Shown here piece by piece: positions 37,831 through 50,400 of a stretch of 64,000 nucleotides of DNA. Source of the DNA: Mytilus edulis (Eukaryota > Mollusca > Bivalvia > Mytilida > Mytilidae); the NCBI RefSeq assembly GCF_963676685.1, contig NC_092346.1, positions 90,058,255-90,122,254 on the forward strand, written 5' to 3'. The notes under the pieces are model-generated. The model saw nothing but the letters and a program-made list of their open reading frames with translations, searched no databases and had not been told where the DNA came from. A program made the position numbers and the translations under genes. Positions within the stretch are counted from its first letter, which is position 1. The number at the start of each line of letters is the position of its first letter.

Positions 37831-38419
37831 ATGGTTATTTCGTATTAACCTACAACAACTTTACATAATCCTGAAGGTTAACATAAGAATTTATCTATGA
37901 ACAACATAAATACATTGTGAGATGTTCCTACACATACATCGTGAGACGTTCCTACAAATACTGACAATGGCATTTGTTATTATAAACACATTACTTATAG
38001 CAACAAGGGAAATTAATTCGAAGGACATAATCGACATAATTGAAGTACAATAACTTGTCAATGCACATTAGAGTTGAATTGGGTGATTAAAAGGGCAGAC
38101 GGATTCAATAAGTATAGAGCATATGGTCTGTCGGAAATGCAACAGAACTATGAATCACTTTATCCTGGATAAATATCCCATAACTTCCAATCACATGGAA
38201 AACATATACTTCCAAACTAATTGCGCGTTATTTCTTTGTTTCTTTTAACATGATAACGAATCAGTTCATATATTTGGGGACGGGAATTGGTGAATGCACA
38301 TGAGATTTTTTTTTACACTTTTGCCTATTATGTCCGTTTATTTTGCTCACACATTGTTGTCAATATAATGCGACTGTCATACAAATGAGAAGTTTAGATA
38401 GCTATAAAACCAGGTTCAA
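37831..38419. other. No gene seen
   Basis: AT-rich, with a short local duplication near 37917-37960 (GTGAGATGTTCCTACA and GTGAGACGTTCCTACA). Confidence 0.45.
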
Positions 38420-38580
38420 TCCACCATTTTCTACACATGGAAATGCCTGTACAAATTCAGGAATACGACTGTTGTTTTCCATTCGTTTGATTTGTTTGAT
38501 CATTTGATTTTGCCTTTAAATAACCTTTTAAGGACTTTTCGTTTTGAATTTTCTTTGGGAGTTCGGTAATTTTACTTTTG
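38420..38580 (+). repeat. A-family repeat
   Basis: CCATTTTCTACACATGGAAA, TGCCTGTACAAATTCAGGAA and GACTTTTCGTTTTGAATTTT match the insert at 15308-15449. Confidence 0.65.
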
Positions 38581-39429
38581 TGCTTTTTTTCGAAGCATAC
38601 ATGGCGTTCGGCGAAATTTGTAGGGTCACTATCACTAACCTCAATACTTGAATCCACCATCTGATTAAGAAACGATTGGATGAATCGGGTAAGGTTTTTT
38701 TAATGATAATAACCTAGAGGAAGATAGAACTAAAATATTATTTTTATTTTAAAGCTTTAGATTTGATTTTATTACAGATTAAGAATAAAGCTGAAGTGCC
38801 TATAGAATGATTTTTCTTCGTCAACTTACAATTTGGGACTTTAGCTGAAAAGAAACGTTTTCATATTAGGCGGATGCTTTTCTCTTTATCTTCGTACAAA
38901 TAAGTTCATGAACGAACTACATTTTATAATTTGATTTGAAATTCATTCTACCATTCAATATGAATATGAAGGTCACTGACTGAAAATGTGTTCACTGTCG
39001 TATTAACTTCAATATATTCAGTGTCATTTGGTATAAACTGGAAAACACCACGCTTGTTTAATCAAGGAGTACAAAGTCATACCTAATTTATTTTTAAACC
39101 TTGATGGATATTATTATATGTCGTTTTCAAATAACAATTCCTGTTCTTTGACGGTACAGGCTATGATCGTGGGAAGATATGAATTTAAACTTCGTGTTTC
39201 ATCTCTATATTAAAGTTCTCATATTCACGTTGAATAGCAAAATGTAAAACTATAATCTAGTTCGTTTTTTATGAAGGCGTTGGTCTGTAAACTGCAAGTT
39301 CATGAATTATGTTAAGAAATTTTTATAATGTTTGTGTAATTGTTTTAAATATACTGCATATTACGCACAATTAATTTACAATTTTGTAAAATATTTCATT
39401 TTTTTCTCAGTTTTATTAAAAAATACTAT
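38581..39429. other. No gene seen
   Basis: AT-rich, nothing recognised. Confidence 0.4.
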
Positions 39430-39780
39430 ATGTATGTACATTTGTATGTGCCTTTCCCGAGTCAGGAGGTTGTAGGTTTTTCGTTAAAAAAAAATGTACA
39501 TAAATAAGGTCGTTAGTTTTCACGTTTGAATTGTTTTACAATTGTCATTTCGGGGCTTTTTATAACTTACTATGCGGTATGGGCTTTGCTCATTGTTGAA
39601 GGCCGTACGGTGACCTATGGTTGTTAATTTCTGTGTCATTTGGTCTCTTGTGGAGAGTTGTCTCATTAGCAATCATACCACATCTTATTTTAAATATTTG
39701 ACCTATAATAGTTTACGTTTACAAATTGTGACTTGGACGGGGAGTTGTCTCATTGGGATTCTTACCACATCATCTTATAT
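39430..39780 (+). repeat. B-family repeat and partial second copy
   Basis: GCGGTATGGGCTTTGCTCAT, GTCTCTTGTGGAGAGTTGTC and AATCATACCACATCTT. A short second end GGGGAGTTGTCTCATTGGGA lies near 39740. Nothing else is seen to the 3' end of EF-hand paralogue 1. Confidence 0.75.
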
Positions 39781-40180
39781 CTAACAATTACAATTTGTGT
39801 GGACACCTTTTCATGCGACCAACAGATTAAAGCTCATTAGGTATACTCATCTCGCTTTCTGTTGTTGGGTTACTATTCGACCTTGTAAACATAATTATCT
39901 TCTAACTAATAATTTTCATGATTTATTCTCCTGAAACATTATAGACTTTACCAGTTGTTTTAAAGCTGGACTCTTTTTTTTAACAATTCTATTATTTCCA
40001 CTTAGAACGTGCCATTTATTTGTATACACTCAGCAAACTAGAAATGTTTCATATTTTGTTAGTTTAATAAAATGTAATATATAATATAATATAATATAAA
40101 TTGTGAATACTATAAAAGCTCATATTGCATTGATGTAGAAAGTATTTTAGAGTATTTATCACAATGAAAGATTCTTAGTA

Positions 40181-40186
40181 TTTATT
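40181..40186 (-). promoter_or_regulatory. Candidate polyadenylation signal of EF-hand paralogue 1
   Basis: AATAAA on the minus strand about 320 bases past the stop at 40508. It is the first such hexamer I see downstream. Confidence 0.35.
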
Positions 40187-40507
40187 TGTAGTTGAAATTA
40201 ATTTTTCAAAACAATTTAACCGCATATGTCTATGTTTTCTCAAAATTAACAGGTAAATTCATCACATATAAAAGTTAAGCTTATTTCAGCAAGCCACCTT
40301 AAAGTTAAAGATATTATAAAGATTACAAAAGTCTATAAAAAAAAAGAGTCTAAATTAATCATCCAGTGTTGTCTACAAAGGATAATCTTTCGATAATACT
40401 AAGAAAATGAAGAAAAAAAACATTTCGAAAAGTAAAAATGACATCTAACATGGCAAGATGAAATACATATATGTGTAAAAAAAAAGTCATATTGTTCAAT
40501 CAAAAGT

Positions 40508-43500
40508 TTACATAAGTTTAAGGAATTCTTCACATGAGACTTTGCCATTGCTATCAGCATCAACATCTTTGAACATTTGGTCAATTTGTCCATCGTCGTA
40601 ATCATTTTGTAACAATGGTTTAACCTCCTGAACTGTGAGGTATCCGCTGTTGTCTGTATCTAGCTGTTTAAACTGCTTGCTGAATCCAACTCTGAAATAA
40701 CAGGTCGAATTGTTATACTGAAAGATTGTTGCACGTAAAAGGATATATTTTGGGTTTTACAAGATTGCATCAAATCAGATATATACTAATCAGAAACTTA
40801 TACTTTTAGTCATTTGTTTTCTTTTAATATATAAATCCCAATTAGGGCGGATCGATAAACCTCGAGTGCATATAACGTAAAATTACGGCACCGACTGTGA
40901 GTTCTTAGTAGATAAATGTTAAAACCAAAAGTTTATGAATGATTATTACTATAGTATTAATGTATGGACTTTTTCATATTGGCCCTGTAACATGCCCAAG
41001 GTGTTAATAATGGCCAAGGATGGTTGTAATGGCCCTGAGGCAACGCCGAGGGCCATTACAACTGTCCGAGGCCATTATTAATATCAAGGGCATGTTACAG
41101 GGCCAATATGAAAAAGTCCATATATTGATACTTTTATTAACCAACTATAAAGGCAACTTCATTCAAGAACAGTCTTCGAGTCTCGGATCCAAAATTATAC
41201 AGCTATCCACAAACTACAACAGGACCAATACAGAAAAGCCCGTTTCATAAAATTTTTATTAAATGGTTTTATTCTTCGATTAAACAAAGAGTAAAAAACT
41301 TACCGTGAAGAAGATACAGGAATTTCATAGCTGAACTTCAACTTGTCTTTTCGCATTCAATTTCGCATGGAATTTTAGTCAACATTGTGACTGTCAGATG
41401 TAATTTCTGATTTCTCATCCAAGTACTTAATTTTATGCTATTAAAATTCATTTCATCTAGCAAATAAAAAGTAGCTGGGAAGAATTAATCAGACAGTAAA
41501 GTCTGCATAATGCATTCTGAGGATTGAACAACGGAAATGAAACAGTGATAATAATCGAAAATCGTTCTCGAAAAAGGCTGTGAAATATTTCCGTTTCAAG
41601 TCGTTACAAAACAATGTAAATGAACATCATTTATTAAACTTATTTTTATGATATTAAGTTTAAAAAAGAATAAAAAAATGTCACACTTATTTACAGAAAT
41701 AAACGACATTTTGTTTTAATCGATATCCCGTTTCAACTGTTCATACTGCATGACTGTGATTTCGTAATGCACGGGTGTGGTTTCGTAATGCATGACTGAG
41801 ATTTCGTAATGCATGACTGAGATCTCGTAATGACTGGCTGTAGCAATTTCTCCGTTCATAATGACCAGATGTCGAAATTTTCCTTTTATAAAGCATGGGC
41901 ATTTCTATACATATTGTAGTAAGTTGGTTAATAAATAATTCTATTGTCTTCTCATTCTTGGTTACTAACATTGATTACCCAGGTTAATTTTACAAGGGCT
42001 AAAATAAATGGCAATTCCTTTCACTTTAATTTTTTTTTATCTCAACTAGTTTCTTAATAGGATCATTCTATATTTGGTATCTATATGTAGTACTTATAAA
42101 AAGTAATGACATTTTTTCTTATCCGTTCATCGCCAATTAAGTTAAATGATTGCATTGCACATATTGCCAGTATCATTTGAACGGTTTAAAACCAGTGTAG
42201 CTTTTTAGATTTCCTGTTATACAAAGTTACAACGGCGAGTTTTCGATATCCTGTTTGAACACTCATTACTTTATCTTTGATCTTTCTATACGTATAGAGA
42301 GAAGTGTTGACATTTAGAGTGCATTTCTTTCTAACCAAAATTTTGTAAACGTTGTGTCGAGTTTGTTGTTTTCTAAACGCTACAAATTTAATAAGTCTTT
42401 ACTGACCGTGTTTGAATTTTCAATAATGCAGACAGATGTTGTTGGTGAACAGACTTTTTACAAACGTAGAAACAAATACATCGTTTTATCAGGTTGAAGT
42501 TAGAAACAAATGTAGTACAAACGACAAACTGCAGTACGCATTTTTAGCGTGTGCACATAGTTTGTCAAAGCTTATGTAAGTTTCGCAAACGTATGTTTGA
42601 AAGAAATGATCAAAACATGTGCGCGCTAAGCCGTTTGTTTGTACCGTTTGTGTTAGAAAGAAATGAACCCTTAAATGGATACAAATCGTCTTATACACGT
42701 AACAAACCACTAGAAATTATTTTAGCACAACTTTCGGCGTTTTTTTTTTTTTTGTTTTTTTTTTTGTAAATTACCACATCAGCAGAGCATCGAACGCAGC
42801 TTCACTCTGGTCAGGTAAAACAAATAATGTGAAAGGAAATAACGAAAAATAATATGTGAAATCTGGTACTGGCTTAATTTTTTCTCTTTATTTAAACATT
42901 AAATTGTATAACTGTTCTAAAACTGGGGGTTGATAATCCCTGGTGCATTTGGTGGGGTTTTTTTCTGTTCTGTTCCTGTTTTGTTTGATTGTTTGGGTTT
43001 GTTTTTTTAATTTGTAATGCTTTTCTACCTTTACAGTGACTCTTATTCAAAAAACCTTTGCAACAATTTACCCGATGAAAGATACATATTTTCGACACGT
43101 AAATCGTTGTCAAACTACAAAGGAAAGATGCTATTTTGAATCACGAAAATTTGTCAAGATTAATGATAAAGATAAAATCTTAATGTTGGACATGTCGGTC
43201 TTACCTCCGGGAAATTTTACTACACATCTGATCAAGGAATTCATTTTTTGTTATACAGTTGTCACCATCCATGTCTAATCCTTGAAATATAGCCTACAAA
43301 TAGATTGGCAATATCTAAATATAAACCAATAAACAGAAACATCTCCAAAAATCAAAAGCATCAATATACAAGATACAAATCGTCAACGGCTTACAACTAT
43401 TTTTGTTTTTACAGAAAAATGTGAAATGGATGTCCATTGTTTTTTTCTTAATATCTTTTTCATATCTAAAAATATGGATTAACATTCATTTCGCAAGACG

Positions 43501-44398
43501 TGTTACTCTTTTCCTAAATAAACGATACAAATCTTCTTAAATCCTTTGACAAAGATTAAACGTTTCTTCTTCATTTATAAATTCAATTATTTCAAAATTA
43601 AGATGTTTATAGGACTTTTTACATTGCGAATTTAGTACTAGATTTCATATCACCAGGTTCAAAGGGGTTTAAACTCCTGTCCAAAATAAACAATGTAATT
43701 TCTATTGACCATCGGAGTTATTCAATGGTATATGTAACCTTTTAAACACCCACATATTCGTAATGCTCTATTTAACAACTTAATATGAAGTAAAGATTGC
43801 TCAAGACAAAAGTCACAAAATATCGGTTACATTTAGATGTCAAAATTGAGCTCAGCCGCAGTAACTGCGTGATACAAACGCATAGCAGTTTGTTACAACA
43901 GACAAACAATGGTACACAAAACACATAATGTGATTCCCAAAAGGGTCTGAAACTAATTTCTGTCATTTGTTTTTTAAGTTTAAGGCATTGTTTTGCTCTT
44001 GTTCTTAAAAAAACTTTCTTATATTCAATGGACTTAAATTATAATTTGCCAAAATAAAATCTGTATTGCCCCAATTTTGTTTGAATATATGATTACAGTT
44101 CTAAGTCATTTGTGAACGTTTAGCATAATTATTCATCCAGAAAACAAGTTTACCTAGCGCGATCAAAATTCATTCTTACACGAATGAAACAGAAAACAAT
44201 GTGTTTTTTTTTTTATTTCCACGTTTTTTAAGATAAAAGTAAATAGGCCAAAAAACTTACCACTACTTTCTTGTCGTCAACATCTGCGCAAAATTTGGCT
44301 TTTATTCCAGCTTTCAATTCGTGAACAGAAACTTTTCCATCTCCATTTTTGTCGTATTCATCATAGAGTGCGGTCATATCTTCTACGCTGTGAGACAT
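40508..44398 (-). CDS. Calmodulin-like four-EF-hand calcium-binding protein, paralogue 1
   Basis: Three exons on the minus strand: 44261-44398 (46 codons, donor GTAAGT), 43205-43293 (89 nt, acceptor TGTAG, donor GTAAG) and 40508-40691 (acceptor TTTCAG, stop TAA). Intron phases are 0 and 2; the product is 136 aa with no signal peptide or membrane segment. The four 12-residue loops are D16-E27 (DKNGDGKVSVHE, canonical), D53-E64 (DMDGDNCITKNE, with Asn not Gly at loop position 6), D87-E98 (DTDNSGYLTVQE) and D120-E131 (DADSNGKVSCEE). Known: paired EF-hands bind calcium and expose target-binding surfaces. Inference: a small cytosolic calcium sensor or buffer, in the broad group often annotated as calmodulin-like or 16-kDa calcium-binding protein. 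The start is the only Met before the first helix, and MSH is shared with the neighbouring paralogue. Intron 2 (2.5 kb) holds a foldback element and a minisatellite. Confidence 0.93.
40953..41132. mobile_element. Foldback element in intron 2 of EF-hand paralogue 1
   Basis: A near-palindrome with arms of about 75 bp. The left arm has GACTTTTTCATATTGGCCCT and GTAACATGCCC; the right arm has their complements. The loop region has GGCCCTGAGGCAACGCCGAG and GGCC. No coding capacity. Confidence 0.85.
41738..41835. repeat. 21-22-bp minisatellite, about 4 copies
   Basis: Repeats of TTTCGTAATGCATGACTGAG in intron 2 of EF-hand paralogue 1. Open frames across it are low complexity. Confidence 0.85.
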
Positions 44399-44551
44399 TT
44401 TGTTAACTTTAGCAGACGTCCCCTTCCAACTTGTATGAAATAAATATATTGTCTGACTGCGTTAGCTGATGACAACCGGTTTCTTTAATATATTCAAATA
44501 CTTATCCCACGATAAATGATTTAACTTTTACTGTGTCCTGGGGCTATTGTT

Positions 44552-44562
44552 CACGTCACGTG
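44552..44562 (-). promoter_or_regulatory. E-box and CRE-like half-site upstream of paralogue 1
   Basis: The minus strand reads CACGTGACGTGA about 155-165 bases upstream of the start codon: an E-box CACGTG overlapping a TGACG half-site. Only the sequence match supports it. Confidence 0.22.
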
Positions 44563-45109
44563 ATAAATATTTTAACAATGATTTTACTATAGGTGTAAAA
44601 CGTATTTAGACCATTCATTCATAAAATATCCAACCTTCAGCTATAAAGAGAAAGTTTACCATACCCTACATTATCTAACAATAACTTGTAGAAATAAGTA
44701 ATGAGGGCAAGTCATCAAGTCAAGCGGTAAATTGAATCACATGTAACACTTCTAAAACTTTTAATGAAGGTCTAAACTCTAACGACTCCCTTATTGTATC
44801 CTCCTCATTACAATTGTAAAAGGTTATAATATAAAAACATAAGCAGACAAGTAATTGCTGGTGGGAATTACTACTATATACATCATTCAATATATTGATT
44901 TGCACACAAATTATACATAAGTATTGTTAACTCAACAGATAGGAAAATACTAATTCGTGTGATGGCGAGATATACTTTTTATTGGATAGTCATAAACCTC
45001 TGATGACTATATAAAAGATAGAGAATGTCGATTCCTTTCGATTTCATTACCTAATACACACGGAATAAGGAATCTCTAATATTATCTTAACGTTTCTCTT
45101 TTTTTAATA

Positions 45110-45450
45110 CAGATTAGACCGTTGCTTTTCCTGTTTAAAATTGTTCTACAATATATAGTCATTTTGGGGCCCTTTATAGTTTGCTGTTCGGTGTGAGCCA
45201 ACTTTGAAGACTCCATGTAGAAGGCTGTACTTTGACATATAATTGTTCACTTTTTATACATTAAGACTTGGATGGAGAGTTGTCTCATTGGCACTCATAC
45301 CACATCTTATTATGCATATGAAAAAACATAGAAGTTAGGTGGTTATAACATAAACGGTACCATTTTTTCTGCACCAGATGCGCATTTCGACAACTAATGT
45401 CTCTTAGTGACGCTCCAGGCCAAAACATTTGAAAATCGAAAGCTTATTAA
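45110..45450 (+). repeat. B-family repeat plus a second dispersed fragment
   Basis: 45110-45310 has TGCTGTTCGGTGTGAGCCAA, GGAGAGTTGTCTCATTGGCA and CTCATACCACATCTT. 45365-45450 has CTGCACCAGATGCGCATTTC and GTGACGCTCCAGG, similar to 22423-22460. Confidence 0.65.
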
Positions 45451-45477
45451 AAGGATGAAAAGCTATATATATACATA

Positions 45478-46490
45478 TGTAGGACTCAAATCTATGGTGG
45501 GTTCCAAATCTATGGCAGATTCCTAATCTATGGTAAATGTGACGTCATGTCATCCCAAATCTATGGCAGACTTTTTACAATTATAATCTATGGCAAGTTT
45601 TGTAATTTCCTAATCTATTGCGTTTTTTTGTTGTTTCCAAATCTATGGCAGATTTTGTGCAAATGTAGAACAAGGCAGTACATATACGATCACTAACTTG
45701 TCTTAAATAAGTTGACATGTACGACAACGGGATCATGTCTAAATCATTTGTGAAATAAAAATTCCATAATGGTCAACCAAATCGTGATGTCAAACATAAA
45801 AAAGTGTAAAAGTGATATGCCATAATACCGAAATTAGGATTAAATGATCTGGAAAAATAAGCATTTCTTAATCTGTGCATTGTACCAGTTTAATCCATTA
45901 ATTGAAACAACTAGAAAAAAAAGTCCATTAACAAACAAGAAAGCAGTTTTTATTAAAAAAAAAATTAAACAGTTTGACTTTTCACATAATATTTATTTTA
46001 GCGTTAATCAATGTTTTTTAATTGGTGACGATTTGATTCATCTTGGTGGTATCCTGTAATTTCATTTTCTCACTTTAAATACTTTGCTAGCCGTAGACGC
46101 TAAAATATTAACTATAACTCTATTCCCAAAATATCCACTACTAAAACAGCTGTGCCTTTCTTTATCGCGGGATTCGGACTGTATATCAAATAATTATTAC
46201 CAGTCCTATAGATAAAAGATCACATATTTCTTTAAATTATCGGAAAATTGTTTTAGAGGGAAATTTTTAAACACAGGACTTGCTGAAGTCGGCGACGACT
46301 TATAAATGGCGTTATTTTAATGTGACGTTATATTTTACTCTTTTTCCCGGAAAATTACGTAATTCATAAATCTGCCATAGATTAGGAGAAAACAAAAACC
46401 TACCATAGATTTGACGTTTGTAACGTCATATTTGCCATAGATTAGGAATCTGCCATAGATTGGGAACACGTCATAGATTTGAGTCCTACA
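45478..46490. mobile_element. 1.0-kb non-autonomous TIR element, copy 1
   Basis: Ends are inverted: TGTAGGACTCAAATCTATG on the left and its complement finishing TTTGAGTCCTACA on the right. Each arm is an array of a short motif AATCTATGGCAGA: about seven copies on the left and five, inverted, on the right. The left arm holds TGACGTCA at 45540-45547. The interior shares blocks with copy 2 (for example TTGTGAA and CATAATGGTCAAC) but has no recognisable transposase. TA-rich sequence flanks both ends; no target-site duplication could be fixed. It lies between the two EF-hand genes. Confidence 0.85.
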
Positions 46491-47261
46491 TGTATATATA
46501 CAACCTTGAAAATAAATCAACAACGCGCCTAGTTTGACAAGTTATTAAACAATTCAAAAGAGCGGTAAATGGATAAAAATAATAATAAAACAATTAAAAA
46601 CGCGTATGACTTGCAACATATGCACAATACATGTTGCTTGGGTTTTAAGAGCACTCAACATTCCCTTTTTACCTTGGAAATTGACAGAACAAATAAACAG
46701 AATATAAAACGTCACAGGAAAAGCAAACGGAAGAATAACTTCATGAAAAAAACTTGCATATAAGAAACGACTAGACAACACATCAACATACCAACCAACT
46801 GTCTGATTATTCCGCATTTAGGTTGCTTTTATCATTATATTTTGTTTTCCCCCAATAACATACATGTATACAGACGGAACTTTAAAGAATGAACACGGGT
46901 AAAGAAATATATCGTATTAGTTTGATATTTCATTACTGTAAATAAAAGATGGCTTTATTTGCTGTTGATATACTATTTTAAAGTTACTTACAATTGAAAA
47001 TGATATATTCTTAAATCTTTGTGTATGAAACTTTTTACAAGATAATCAATGACGGTTGCTCTTTGACAGCTTCTCTACCATATCAGGTCATCTTGTAAGA
47101 CTTATTGACTCAATTAGCAACAAATGTCCACTCGGTCTCTCGCCGTAACCTTAAGTTTTCATCAAGGCTAAGTGTAGCAACCATATTTTCTATTGGTCGA
47201 TTCTGGATTTCTAACAATTTTACAAAACAAAACGAAACTCATAGACTATAGAAATATATAT

Positions 47262-47267
47262 TTTATT
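47262..47267 (-). promoter_or_regulatory. Candidate polyadenylation signal of EF-hand paralogue 2
   Basis: AATAAA on the minus strand about 190 bases past the stop at 47457. Confidence 0.4.
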
Positions 47268-47456
47268 TTTAATAATTAAAATGCCTTGCATTGTTTTTAA
47301 TAGTCCTTGTCTATAAAACATATAAAAGTTATAGTTAACTATTTAGAACGATCTGACTGCATATGGAATTTTCCTTTGTGCTTTCAGTGGCGTGATTTGC
47401 CATGTAGCAAGGTGAATTTTCCATACACAGTTCAGCTTTAACGAAACGAGTGGTGT

Positions 47457-50400
47457 TTACTTCATATGTCTGAGGAATTCTTCACATGATATTTTTCCAT
47501 CATTGTTACTGTCACAATCGTTACACATTGAATCAATACCATCTTCGTCACCTTGGTATATTTCTTGTAAAGCTGTCTTTATTTCGTCCTTTGATAAAAA
47601 TCCACTACCATCAGCATCCATCTGTTTAAATTTCTCTGTGAAGGCAAGTCTGAAAGATATAAATACAGAATCCAATAAACTGAAGGCAAGTCTAAAAGAT
47701 ATACATAAATAATCCAATAAACTGAAGGCAAGTCTGAAAGATATACATACAGAATCCAATAAACTGAAGGCAAGTCTAAAAGATATACATAAATAATCCA
47801 ATAAACTGAAGGCAAGTCTAAAAGATATACATACAGAATCCAATAAACTGAAGGCAAGTCTAAAAGATATACATAAATAATCCAATAAACTGAAGGCAAG
47901 TCTAAAAGATATACATACAGAATCCAATAAAATGAAGGCAAGTCTAAAAGATATACATAAATAATCCAATAAACTGAAGGCAAGTCTAAAAGATATACAT
48001 ACAGAATCCAATAAACTGAAGGCAAGTCTGAAAGATATACACAAACAATCCAATAAACGATTGCATTAGGATGGGAACAGTAAGTCGTCGTCGTAACATT
48101 GGAAAAAAATAATACAAATAAAATTGAGAATGGAAATAGGGAAAATGTCAAAGAGACAACAACCCGACCAATGAGCAAACTAAAGAAATAAATGTAAACC
48201 ATGTATTTACACGTTTAGTATAAGCACAACAAACTACTGTCGATGTATAAACCTCGTGCGAGGAATACTAGAACAAAACACTGTTTCGATTTTATGTACA
48301 TGACCATCCGACAGCAAGACAATTACTTTAGGGACGACTATAGGCTGTATATGTACATAGTTAAAACTTAACTTATTGAGGAAATTGCTTGCATCCAAAA
48401 TCAATCTCGGGAAGTTTTAGAATGAAATTCAAAACAGTGTAGCTGTGGCCATTGATTGACACATTGAAATCATCCATTGACTGGAACAATTTAGGTGAAC
48501 GTTTGTATGTAACGACCAATGCTCACTATGTACTTTTTAAAGACACTTAAACTATGGGGTCACCAAAGGTTCTCAACACCTAAATAAAGTAATTCGAAAA
48601 ATTAATCAGAAATAACACGATATTTTGATTTATATCAATTATATAAATCAAAACACAAAGGTTAATATTCCTGATTAATTTTTCGAATTATTTTATAATT
48701 AAAGGCGTTAAGAAACCTTTGGTGACCCCACAGTTTAAATGTCTATCGTAGGTACGTCGTGAACAGTGGTCGTTACAGACAAACGTTCACGTAAATTGTC
48801 CCAGTCAATGGATGATTTTAATGTGTCAATCAATGGCCACAGCTACACTGTTTTGAATTTCATTCTATATAGGAGACTTCAGTTAAAGCTGGATTTATAA
48901 ATCCATTTTCTTGTTTTACGAAAGCCAAAAAATTAACTACAATTTCTCCAGATCAACCAATATTTCATTTAATGTCATGTAATGTTTCATACTTATTACG
49001 CATATCTACTGTCTATCATCAGCCAACCGTTTAAGTGTGAACTTCTGAAACTTATTTACAAATCTGCTTCAGCGCGAACGCCGTAGTCTTACGTGTGTCT
49101 ACTTTCTAGAATCAGCTCACTGTCTTAATTTACAATGAATTCTTAAGTTAATTTTATCTACATACAAATCTGCATCAGCGTGAACGCCATAGGCTTACGT
49201 GTGTCTACTTTCTAGAATCAGCCCACTATCTTAATTTACAGTGAACTTCTTAAGTTAATTTTATTTACATGCAAGTCTGCTTCAGCGTGAACGCCATAGG
49301 CTTAATTTATCTACATGTTATCTTCCATGAATCAGAATGTGAACATATCAACAAATGACACTTCATGTATATCTAAAAGGATGTCGTTAATACACCGTAG
49401 CAAGTGTACATATCCTACGTATAAATTAGTTAACCATTTAGATGCTTACTTTCTATCAATTTTATCACACATCTGTGTAAGAAATTCGTCTTCTGAAATC
49501 ATATTGTCACCGTCCATATCAAGACCCATGAACATATTCTGAAAAAAGTAAAATAATATCATAATTAAGTATATTCAATTATCTTCGTTTAAATCATTTA
49601 AAAAACTATCGTTTGCATGTTCTCTTCATTCATTGGATGGCTGTCCGGTTTTGCTGAAGCAATGCTATTGCCATCTTATCAGCTCTTATCGGACCACAGA
49701 TAAATTATCACGTTGTGATTGGTTGAACGCCGTCACGTGGTGACCCCCTATGAGACCGTAGGGGGTTAGTAAGTTTCATAGGGGGTTCATCACGCGTTAA
49801 TGGTGACATCATCTATTAATGTTGTTGTGTTTCATTGTTTATTTTTCAACAAAACGCATAAAAAAAGTCCAGCGTCCGATAAATTCGTTATACGGATAAC
49901 TACTACCCCCCTACGGATCCATGATAGATTGACAAGATGAATGCAATATAGTCCCCACACTAGAGTTAAGGAAAGGGTATACAATATAGAAAAGGTTTAC
50001 ATTGTCATGTGTGCATGGGCACGAAAACTTATTTTGAAGATTTCTGTTATATTGACTATATCTCCGAATGACGATATCAATAGTATGACTTGTTTATCTT
50101 ACACTTCATCTCATTTTTACAGTTTGTTCCTGTGTATTTATTGAATGTTTGACGATGATTTAATGTCTGTCAAGTTACCTTCCTTGTATTTGACATTTCT
50201 TTTTCATTTACTTTAAAACAATTACCATGTGATTTGACCTTTATACAGCTTACGCGGAGACATGATACATAAAATTGGAAGGAAAGGTGGGGACTTGCCG
50301 GCCGGTTGCTCTAAGTTGTTTATTTTACGTAAATACAGAATTTTAAAAAAAATCGTTCATCTTTTAAATCACAAGCTTGTCAACACCGAGGTTGTGAGTT

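Noticed and set aside
43036..43278. Plus-strand open frame
   Set aside because: It is antisense to exon 2 of EF-hand paralogue 1, which has good splice sites and a calcium-binding loop.
46335..46523. Minus-strand frame with repeated IYGRF
   Set aside because: IYGRF is the translation of the CTATGGCAGATT motif array in the TIR element.
47650..48053. The upstream part of the 198-codon frame as a proven protein extension
   Set aside because: The frame is open only because the 42-bp unit has no stop. Splicing at 47650-47652 gives a standard EF-hand protein, so the extension is kept as a hypothesis only.
47579..48202. A 207-codon minus-strand open frame with regular repeats
   Set aside because: It is the alternate frame of the 42-bp minisatellite. 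The EF-hand exon uses the other frame, and this one has no start or splice context.
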